DNA from: Branchinecta lynchi
Lineage: Eukaryota; Arthropoda; Branchiopoda; Anostraca; Branchinectidae
DNA: 64,000 nucleotides
Assembly: GCA_023053575.1 (NCBI GenBank)
Contig: JAKZAP010000021.1
Coordinates: 565,501-629,500, forward strand
Direction: 5' to 3'
The translations under genes were made by a program, and so were the position numbers. The notes under the pieces were generated by a model. It was not told the origin of the DNA and searched no databases. It was given only the letters and a program-made list of their open reading frames with translations. Below are positions 56,040 through 64,000 of the stretch, piece by piece; the stretch's first letter is position 1; each line of letters opens with the position of its first letter.

Positions 56040-56700
56040 TTATTTGTTTTCGCTTTTTTCGATGATGGCGTGCAAACATCGATTTTTGTTACGTAGGGTC
56101 AAGGCAAGGTACAGTCCATTTAGAGAAGTACCATATGGGCTTGGAATCCAGCGTAGCAAGAAGCCAAGGGAATTAACTCCGCCTAGTGCACTTTTGAGGG
56201 GTTGCCAAATCTCGATTTTAGTGTATAGCAAGAGCCCGGTGCCCGGCAGGTGCCGACTGACGACAGCCAGCACCGATTGCCACGTGTTAGAACATTAAAA
56301 CCAGCATGTTTAGAAGCCGGATCGCCTAATTCTTGAAAGGGTGTACGGCCTTGTCGAGGAGTGCGGAACCCCTCGTGCAATAGGACGAAGGATTAACGTA
56401 TCTTACATATAATGGCTGTATCTTTGATCAGGACATACAGACATGCAGTAATATGGAAACGAAATGACACTTTACTTTTTTAAGTCCTGCACCCGTTTAA
56501 TGTGCTTGTCACTGTGTAATTTTTTTTTAGTCTATTTGGTGTGTTTTTAAACTATATGAACATAATATAGTCATGTTTGTGTACATTGTTTTGTTTAGTG
56601 TTTTAATATGTGTATTTTATTTTGTGTATTTTACTCATACTCCGCTGTTATAGAAAAAGCGGGTCACAAATAAATAATTACAAATACAACTTACAATAAG
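56040..56700 (+). pseudogene. LINE 3' end, decayed
   Basis: No RT motif is readable. The 3' part has the family block TACTCCG...AGCGGGTCACAAATAAATAATTAC (56640-56685), as in the (TTAC)n-tailed LINE ends elsewhere. Confidence 0.5.
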
Positions 56701-57700
56701 CTGGAGGGGCACTCGGATCTCCCTTCATTTTAGTGAGCTGAAGTCTACCCGGAATACGCTCAGGCAATAGAAGTTCTAGGTTAAGTTATGACTGAAAAGA
56801 CAGAAGAATTAGAAAATCCTTAAGTTTTACACTGTAGGCTATACCACCAAAATAAACGGAGTGTCTACTTCTGCATGTCCATGCGAGATCAACGCACTTC
56901 TACGAGTAAGCAGGGGCGTCCGAGCTGATTTACCGAATCGGTATCAATTCTTACCGAATCTATTAAATTTGTTTCCAAAACAAGAACAAGGAGACATTTT
57001 TGGCTTTTTCACGTCTTTCAACTTCCGTACTATCAGCAATATGCCGGGCATTACTATCCTTTAACATTTGAGGGGGTGGGGGTCCATATGGAACTTGAAA
57101 ATGTACCAACCCGGTACATTTGCTGCGAAGCGGCACGGCACTATCGCCTGTACACAGGACAAAGTAAACTAACAGCCGCAGGTAAAATTTTTCGAATCTG
57201 TCTTTTTTTTCTGGCAAAATTTAACTAATTATTATGGAAATTCTAGCTTTAGTGTGATTCAAATCATAAAATTCAAAGCCTTAAGCACCAACTATCTGAT
57301 GCGCCCTTCTTCTATAAACAGAGAATAAACGAAATACGCTCCAGGCGAAATTTTGCGGAAATGCTGATGATCAACTGGAACCTATGACCTATGAAATCAC
57401 AGATCTATCCGTCGAAAAAAGTAATGGACACCCAGGGAACAGTAGACACACCTAAACTTATTCAACCCCTTATTCTGAATTTACAGCAGAGAGTTTCGCC
57501 TACCGAAGTCTACAGAATTCGATTCTATTTCGTACTGAGGGGGGAGCAGTATGTAACAAAATTATTCCCGAAAGTTCTGTCAATGAGCCGCCCATCTAGA
57601 CCGTACGATGTAATTCAGATTCAAATTCTTCTTCGTTTAGGTTTGGAATCGAAACAAGGAATGCTTGTGTGCAAGCTGCTGCATACGGCTAGTTCACAAC
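56701..57700. other. Stretch without recognisable gene
   Basis: A plus-strand frame at 57391-57837 is open for 148 codons, but it runs into hAT and family-A repeat sequence at its end and shows no known domain. Confidence 0.35.
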
Positions 57701-57703
57701 AGA

Positions 57704-57752
57704 GATGGGCGAATCCGAATCTGGGATTCGTCCTTTTGGCCGGATTCGAATC
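57704..57752 (+). repeat. 5' fragment of the CAGAGATGGGC hAT MITE
   Basis: Starts ACAGAGATGGGCGAATCCGAA and stops after GGCCGGATTCGAATC, then family A begins without a gap. Confidence 0.8.
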
Positions 57753-58335
57753 GGGTGGACTATATGTCCGGGTAGAAAATGATTGTCACATATGGATTCA
57801 GCTTCTTATCTCTAAATCGAAAACTGAATCAGCTTAAAATAAAACTTTTACTTTAACAAATCTCCCGGTTTTGGCCAAATTACGGCCGAACTAACTGTCC
57901 GGATAGAAAATGATTGTCATATACTGTTCAGCATGTCTTCTCACCCCTAAACCAACATTTAATCAACTTCAAATAAAACTTTTACTTTTAAGAAATTTCC
58001 CGGTTTTGGCCGAATTCCGGACGATCTAATTGTACGACAAAAAAGTAAGTTTCAGATATGGATTCGGCATATCTCGTTACCCCTAGATCGACTATCTCAC
58101 TGGCTATTTAAAACAATTTTGTTCGTACCTTAATTTGAAACCCTTCCCCCACCCCTAAATATGCAGCAATCCGGCCCATCTACAAACTTGACCCGTACTT
58201 TGACCCAACGGATCCTCACACCAAGTTTTTCAACCAAATATCTCAATCCATTCGTGAGTTATCGTGCTAACCGACAGACGTACGACTTGACGAAGTCATA
58301 GGTATCCCGTCACTTACGTTTCGGGATCCCAAAAA
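57753..58335 (+). repeat. Dispersed repeat family A, copy 9 (5' truncated)
   Basis: Three units (GGACTATATGTCCGGGTAG first) and the tail ending GTTTCGGGATCCCAAAAA. Head missing. Older-looking than copies 6-8. Confidence 0.82.
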
Positions 58336-58339
58336 GTTC

Positions 58340-59260
58340 TCCTAGTGACTTTTTCACATGCTCGATGCTAGCATAGCTTTGTGCCTTCTTTTGCGGAGCT
58401 TTTTAACATCGGTTTCACAGTTTTAATGATATTATTAAATGTTAACTGTATATATTTCAGAACTAAACACATTGGATCTAAGTAAAATCTGTACAGAATT
58501 TCTGACTGACGTTTGGTTCATGCGTCATCTTTTCTGACAAAAAGCATGCATCGATTACCATGACCTACATAAAATCTGTAGCCTACTGTGACTGCGACTT
58601 CGACGAACGACTTAAACGTCAACTGCTTTTCTTTTAATTTAACAAAAATTCGGCTCAGTCCGTCACGTTTTTCTTGTATTTTATAACTGAAACTGCAGTG
58701 AAACTGAAGCCCAGAACATGGGTACCACCGTCGTTCCAGTCCCAAAGAAGATAGTAGATCCCAGTGACACAGTTTTAGATACTACCAATTCCAGCGTAGA
58801 CAAAAAAAATATGCAAATTATATTAACCGTAAATGACGATCCAACGGTAGGATGCAGATACAAGCTACTAAGGAAAAAAGTACATTACTGAAATGGAGTT
58901 AGAAAAGAAAAAGGGCAAACAGTCCATAACATACTTACTTCTTAATTGACAACCAAGTCAAGGCTCTTCAACTATTCTACACTCTGTTGTCGGCTCGCAA
59001 CAACGCAACACTTCCACAATTATTCCGATTTGTTTTCGCACGTTTCAGCTAGCCTATTCATCCCAAGCATCCGGCGACTGAAATGAAATGGATTGCGCTT
59101 TTACTGAGCGAAATCACCCGGGGGCTACGCAAGGGCGAGTTTACATTTTTTTCGAATGGCCTACTCTTTTCTTTGCTACTTTCAAGAGGAACATAAAGAC
59201 AGCTATAATGAATGCGCAAAACCAATTACAATATCGTGCGTGACGATGTATTTTGAAGAA
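58340..59260. other. Stretch without recognisable gene
   Basis: Short minus-strand frames 58518-58863 have no domain. No element ends recognised. Confidence 0.35.
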
Positions 59261-59264
59261 CTTT

Positions 59265-59567
59265 AGCTGCGTTCTTTGTCACGGGAGTTCTCACCGGTGG
59301 TCTCTGTTTTTTTTTATAAGCCGTTTTTGCATCCACCGGTGACTTCTCACCAGTCTTATAACCCGTTTTTGCACTAACCAGTGTCCGGTTTTACCTCACC
59401 GGTGCGGACTAACCAGAACCTGCTCGTGAGCCCTGCTGCAGCGAGGAGTTAGCCAGTTTTCATCAACTCACAGGTGAACCAAAAGAACGCGTTTTAAGGG
59501 AAGAACCGGACACTGGTGAGTTGGTGACTAAACACCAGAGACAGCCCGGAGTGCAAGGAACGCAGCT
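59265..59567. mobile_element. MITE with AGCTGCGTTC ends, 303 bp
   Basis: Inverted ends AGCTGCGTTC / GAACGCAGCT, flanked by TTT on both sides. The internal ACCGGTG/CACCGGT and ACCAGTGTCCGGTTTTxx / xxAACCGGACACTGG blocks are inverted too, so most of the element can fold back. Confidence 0.75.
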
Positions 59568-59671
59568 TTTATCTTTACTTTTACTCATATATTTTTTTTT
59601 TCGTTGTCGTTTTAACGTTTTTCGTGTTAGCGTTATCATTCCAAAAATCAAAATTATCTAACGTTCTTATT

Positions 59672-60121
59672 AGCTGCGTTCATTTTCGTCGTTCCAGCCG
59701 TCGTTCTACTGCAAGCGTTGAACTGCCGACAATAAGGAGTTTTCTTTGTTCGGTTGAACTGCCGTTTCATTCGTCGTTCTTGAAACGACGAACTGAGCCG
59801 GAAAGTCAGTTTCAGGATTCTCTACAAAACAAAATTAAAGTTGTAAACCAAGTTTAAAAACAATGGTCCTGTTATGCTAAAATCTATTTTAGTACTTTAT
59901 TATAGCTGCTGTTGCAAATATTAAGTTAGTTCGACTATTATTTTATTCCTTTTCTAGCTTTTAGCTATTCGGAGTAAACTTGATTGATTGAAAAAAAAAA
60001 AAATAACGTGTATCAACGTCGTTCGTAAAACGACTTTTATAGAACGTGCCAGAGATAGCAATAATATGAAAATGTTTAAACGACGTTCTTCGTACCAACA
60101 ACGACGAAAACGAACGCGGCT
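59672..60121. mobile_element. MITE with AGCTGCGTTC ends, copy 2
   Basis: Left AGCTGCGTTCATTTTCGTCG, right CGACGAAAACGAACGCGGCT. Many CGTCGTT motifs inside. Different body from 59265-59567. Confidence 0.65.
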
Positions 60122-60151
60122 ATCATCCCATGGAGAATCTTTTTACAAAAT

Positions 60152-60606
60152 AGCTGCGTTCGTTTTCGTCGTTTCAACCGTCGTTTTACTCTAAGTGTTT
60201 TCATATAACGTCGTTCATGAACGGCGTTGGATTGTCGAGAATAAGGGGTTTTCTTTGTTCGGTTCAACCGCCGTGTCATTCATCGGTCCTAAAACGACAA
60301 TCGGAGGCCAAAAGTCAGTTTCAACATCTCGGATCAGTCAATATTAGGCGCGAATTTTCAAAATTCTCGGCAAAACAAATTACACTGGTAAACTAAGCTT
60401 AAAAACAGCCTGTTATACTAAAATCTATTTTTGTACTTTATTATAGCTACTGTTGTAAATATCAAGCAAGTTCGACTGTTAACATTTTCGTATCAACTTC
60501 GTTCGCGAAAAGACGTTTACAGAACGTGCCAAAGAAAAAACACTAAATTAAATTATAACGACGTTTTGGTACAAACAACGACGCACTACGCAAACAAACG
60601 GGCTAA
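60152..60606. mobile_element. MITE with AGCTGCGTTC ends, copy 3
   Basis: Left AGCTGCGTTCGTTTTCGTCG, right AACAACGACG...AAACGGGCT. Body collinear with 59672-60121 (TCTATTTT.GTACTTTATTATAGCT, AGAACGTGCCA), so the two are sister copies 30 bp apart. Confidence 0.65.
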
Positions 60607-60612
60607 TACTCT

Positions 60613-61200
60613 CGATGACTATCTCTCCCTTCCAATCTCCGGGTACCTGCGGAAGAAATGAAGAAACGGTGTCACAGCTGTTCTGACTCAGGATTTGCGT
60701 CGTTGAGTTTGAGTCGTTACGGACACGTTTACTCCTTCTTCCTGAGGATCACTGGCGTGTTTTGGACTTAGTCATATAAAGTATTAAGTCATAAGAGCGA
60801 TGTGTTTTTTTCCCCCGCCACTTGCAAGGGTCTCACGGTCCCGCCACTCGCGTCATTTGTAATTGGTTCAGCTGAAGGCACGGACTGTATAAACCAATCA
60901 GAGCGCTTGGATTGTAGCCTAGGTCAAAGAGTGTAACAAGTAGTGTGCTTCCATAGTGAGGAGCCAATGCGAGAATACACTTGATGACTATCTCTCCCTT
61001 TCGATGCAGAGTCTCCGGGTACCTGCGGAAGAACGGAAGAAACGGTGTCACAGCTGCGCTGGCTCAGGATTTGAGTGATTGAGTTTGAGTCGTTACGGAC
61101 ACGTTTACTCCTTCTTCCTGAGAATCACTGGCGTGTTTTGGGCTTAGTCATATAGAGTAATAAGTCATAGGAGCGGTATGTTTTTCTTCATGGAAATTTG
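60613..61200. repeat. Direct duplication of a ~200-bp segment, 370 bp apart
   Basis: 60613-60812 and 60982-61192 share GATGACTATCTCTCCCTT, GGGTACCTGCGGAAGAA, GTTACGGACACGTTTACTCC and AGTCATA blocks in order. The right copy has an 8-bp extra piece (GCAGAGTC). Confidence 0.9.
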
Positions 61201-61287
61201 AACTGGAATACAGCAGCTGTATCCCCGTGGTGGACACTGGGAAGATAAGCTCTTCACTGAACCTTTAAACAGGTTAACACTCTAGGG

Positions 61288-61951
61288 CAGTGATTCCAAC
61301 CGGTGATACGCGTACCCAAAGGGGTAAGCGAGACGCTTGCAAGGGATACGCGAAGGTACCAAAATCATTTTAGTCTTAGCATCAAAATCTCGACCCACTC
61401 ATTTTTGATTGCCGAAAGCCTAATATTACCAGCAGATGGAGAATATTACCAGTAGCAAAATTGTTTTTTGGGGGGGCAAGATAATTTTACTGACAGGCTC
61501 TGACCATTTTTACGGACTATTTTTACGAAAACTCGTTTCTTTTTAACAGTCTGGCCGACTACTTTGGGGGTAGCGGCCTCTGATTACAAGCCCTTGTGAA
61601 AGTCAATGAAATAATGTTGATTCGAAAAACAGCTAGCCTACTGCCGTAAAATCTGTTCCTGTTTCAATAAGAATTGAAGCTTGATGAAAGCAGGGAGAAT
61701 ATCAAACCGAACACAGAAACAGGCTGACTGTAAACAAAAAATGCCGTTAATCACGTCGAGCAGAAATCTGCAAAATTTTAGCTATAAAGCAGCCTCAAAC
61801 GTCTCATTGATTTTGTATATATTTCTACACATTTATGCCATATCATTTAAGAGAATAAATATCGCCTTTTTCACGTTCTGAAAAAGGGGGTAGGCAACCT
61901 TTTCGAACCTTGATTAGGGGTACGCGGTAGGGACAAGGTTGGAAACCACTG
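61288..61951. mobile_element. hAT-type element, 664 bp, sister of 54905-55683
   Basis: Ends CAGTGATTCCAACC and GGTTGGAAACCACTG, perfect 8-bp duplication CTCTAGGG (61280-61287, 61952-61959). Body is collinear with the 54.9-kb element in the opposite orientation. Confidence 0.94.
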
Positions 61952-61959
61952 CTCTAGGG

Positions 61960-62675
61960 GACCGGAATACTGTCTTTGATGAAACACCGAAGGTGATTAT
62001 GAACATTGCTCTATCAGTTTATTTCGTATAAACCCGCTCATCACCGACCAGACTAGTTTCCATCCTTTATAGCCAATCGTATAAAGGATGCCGAGACAAC
62101 CACAATCCGTGCAACTATTTGCAAGATATTCCTTAACCCATGTGAGCCAAGCAGATATTTGAAAAGCGGAAACTGGAGAAGAGACGAAATAACAGTATAA
62201 TTTCAGGGACTGGGTACGGCTTACCTATACTGAGAATACTCCTGGTAAGTCTTTAAGCAAATATCAGTTTAACCAATTTAATATCGCAACTAAGCATCGA
62301 TAGTTTCTTAATAATAATAATAATATAACTGCAGTAAAAAGGCTTTCGCCTCTATTAACTTCAGGAGATACTAATAGTTACTATTGCTAGAAGGGTGGAA
62401 CACGCTTGCTCGAGTAGAGTAGTAAGAACTTCTGAACCTAAGTCAGAGCGTGGAAAATTTCAAGTCGCACCCTTTAATATAGTGCTCTGTAAGAAAATCA
62501 CAAAGATTCAGACTTGGCTCCTCCCGGTCGATTAGAGCTGCACAAATCTCTTCAATTTATCTCTGCAACACTTCCATCCTGTAACTATTATTGTTTTGTC
62601 AGCTGAGCCTACTTGGCAATAAGCTTCCGTCACATAGTTCCACAAATTGTGTCAACTCTGCCACAATACTTCTGT
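61960..62675. other. 3' flank of ELP6, no gene seen
   Basis: Includes an (ATA)n run at 62311-62327. An AATAAA on the minus strand directly follows the ELP6 stop (62676-62681), probably too close to be the signal used. Confidence 0.4.
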
Positions 62676-62681
62676 TTTATT

Positions 62682-63158
62682 TTACAAAACAGCCGAGCTT
62701 GTGCCTGGCGCGAACACTTTAACTCCCCTTTCCTCCAACACGTAATGAAGATAACCACTCGAGCTTCCTTTTCTAACAGTCAAACTGCCACTTAAATCTT
62801 CTGAATGGCCCGTTTTCAATCCCTTTACTGACATATGAACGTAAGCCCACTTGTCAAACAGACAGTCTAACCTAGTTGCTTCTCCATCAGTAGATTCAAA
62901 TCTATTCAGTACTAGGAGGCTGCCGCCATTCTGGTGAACTAGTGAATAGAGGGCCTGCACGAACTGAATGATATCCTCCGTATTATATCCCAAACTAAGC
63001 AGGGTTTCAAGCTCGTCTACCACTATAAGCGGCCCTTCTGCGGCCTGTGTTTTCTTATATGTTTCTGTGATATGTGCAACTAGTTGGGACATGGAGCACC
63101 GGTTCGCGTCCTCCAAGAATGACTCTAATAGGAAGTTTCCGGCTTCGACAATGGATAC
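62682..63158 (-). CDS. ELP6: Elongator complex protein 6, 3' terminal exon (partial gene)
   Basis: 158 codons plus TAA. The acceptor TTTGTTTCTAG lies just before 63158, and the exon opens in phase 0 with VSIVEAGNFLLESFLED. Recognised by the RecA-like ELP6 core: PLIVVDELETLLSLG (Walker-B-like strand; the human protein has a VDDLS-LLSLG counterpart), QFVQALYSLVHQNGGSLLVL, and the very C-terminal VKVFAPGTSSAVL, matching the family ending F-x-KG-x-SPAVL. ELP6 forms the hexameric ELP4/5/6 ring of Elongator, which supports tRNA wobble-uridine modification in the cytoplasm. The N-terminal exons must lie beyond the right edge; none was found between 63160 and 64000. There is no catalytic ATPase motif in this part, as expected. 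Confidence 0.9.
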   Translation of the reverse strand, partial: VSIVEAGNFLLESFLEDANRCSMSQLVAHITETYKKTQAAEGPLIVVDELETLLSLGYNTEDIIQFVQALYSLVHQNGGSLLVLNRFESTDGEATRLDCLFDKWAYVHMSVKGLKTGHSEDLSGSLTVRKGSSSGYLHYVLEERGVKVFAPGTSSAVL

Positions 63159-63159
63159 C

Positions 63160-63587
63160 TAGAAACAAAGATTTCTGTGGGTGTCAAGAAACAAGTCGAT
63201 TCAACTGCCAATTATGTGAATATTTCCTACCCTAAACGCACACTAAAAGAATTGCCTATTCTCTGCGGGCTAAAAAACTACCATTTCTGATAAACTCGAC
63301 ATCCTAACACGCTGATTTTCTCTAACAGTCAGTTTAGGTGCTGAGGACATGCCCGATGAAAAATTTGTAGCTGCGTAGTTGTATGATAGTTGCACGAAAA
63401 AGTTGCATCTAGTGGTATGTAATAGTAAAGAGTACTATCATCTAATGTGCCTCAGACTGGGCCAATTTTAAGTAGTAGTATCCAGTAGCATCCTGTCTTG
63501 CTCTAGGAGCATCCAGTCTTGTTAATGGTGGCATGCAGCAGAATGCAGTAACACGGTAGCCTTGAAGTAGAAGCATGTAGTAGCATC
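63160..63587. other. ELP6 intron, simple degenerate repeat
   Basis: 63405-63590 contains repeated AGTAGCAT/GTAGCATC-type 10-mers (GTAGTAGTATCCAGTAGCATCC and similar), a loose minisatellite. Confidence 0.5.
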
Positions 63588-63930
63588 TAGAGGCGTTACT
63601 AACCAAAATGTTTTGGGGGGGGGGGGGGGGACGAGTTATTTACCGACTGGCTGGTAATTTTTACCGACTTTTTCTGCATAAAAAAACAGCGTTTTCAACA
63701 ACAAAAATGACATTTTTGAAAAAAATCGACTGATTTTCAGAAAAATCGACTGATTTTCAGAAAAATCCACTGATTTTCAGAAAAAATACTATTTTGACGA
63801 AAATTCGACCAATTTTCAGAAAAACCGACTATTTTCATGAAAAAATCAACTGTTTTGACGAAAAATCGCGGCGCTTCCGACTCGGTTATTTTTACCGACT
63901 GGCAGACAGCATTGGGGGGGGGGGGGGGCG
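63588..63930. mobile_element. hAT-type MITE, relative of 13025-13380
   Basis: TAGAGGCGTTACTAACCAAAATG-like left end, long poly-G, then TTTTCAGAAAAATCGACTG repeats in the same order as at 13.0 kb. The right end is lost in poly-G at 63914-63928, after which the expected GTGACGCCCTTG is missing. Confidence 0.8.
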
Positions 63931-64000
63931 TGCATATGCAAAAATTAAAGAGCTGGAAGCTCATATGGCACTTGCAAGACTTGGAACATAAGAATGACGA

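Noticed and set aside
57391..57837. 148-codon frame as a host gene
   Set aside because: Its last third is hAT and family-A repeat sequence, and no domain or splice site supports the rest.

Overview
This window looks like an invertebrate animal genome. It holds intron-split genes with GT/AG junctions and large introns, a metazoan-type BRI3 gene pair, an Elongator subunit exon, and very dense transposon debris (LINE, hAT, Harbinger-like, Tc1/mariner-like and Penelope-like). The species cannot be fixed from the sequence. There is no bacterial-style gene arrangement, CRISPR array or rRNA.

Host genes. Three genes are supported, all on the minus strand. (1) A BRI3-like gene at 31.0-41.7 kb: exon 41392-41748, terminal exon 31144-31272, poly(A) signal 31048-31053, 161 aa. 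(2) A paralogous BRI3-like gene at 46.8-54.4 kb: exons 54402-54429, 52036-52304 and 46775-46906, 142 aa. Both join a proline-rich N-terminus to a separate cysteine-rich membrane exon through a phase-0 intron at the same place (C-x | H). (3) The 3' terminal exon of Elongator subunit ELP6, 62682-63158. The rest of ELP6 lies beyond the right edge.

Layout. 1-2990: 126-bp satellite with higher-order structure. 3.3-8.0 kb: nearly full-length minus-strand LINE whose ORF1 has a PHD finger and zinc knuckles. 8.5-19 kb: transposon fragments, minisatellites, a Harbinger-like MITE, a hAT MITE and dispersed families A and B. 19.4-20.7 kb: hammerhead-ribozyme repeats. 22.4-23.4 kb: a Tc1/mariner-like MITE inside a hAT MITE. 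25.8-29.2 kb: a LINE inside a GGTTAC-rich foldback inside a family-A repeat. 34.4-38.6 kb: a LINE broken by a second LINE and by a 1.4-kb hAT element. 43.6-44.3 kb and 55.8 kb: more hammerhead-type repeats. 54.9-62 kb: hAT pairs and AGCTGCGTTC-ended MITEs.

Main discoveries. A dispersed Penelope-like repeat carries minimal hammerhead ribozymes: complete catalytic core, loopless palindromic stem III, and a stem I that covaries between copies. One copy is a foldback with two oppositely oriented ribozymes and a 12-bp target duplication. A second family (A) is present in at least nine copies, all on the plus strand and therefore antisense to the three host genes. Nested insertions with clear target duplications give a relative time order for several transposon families.
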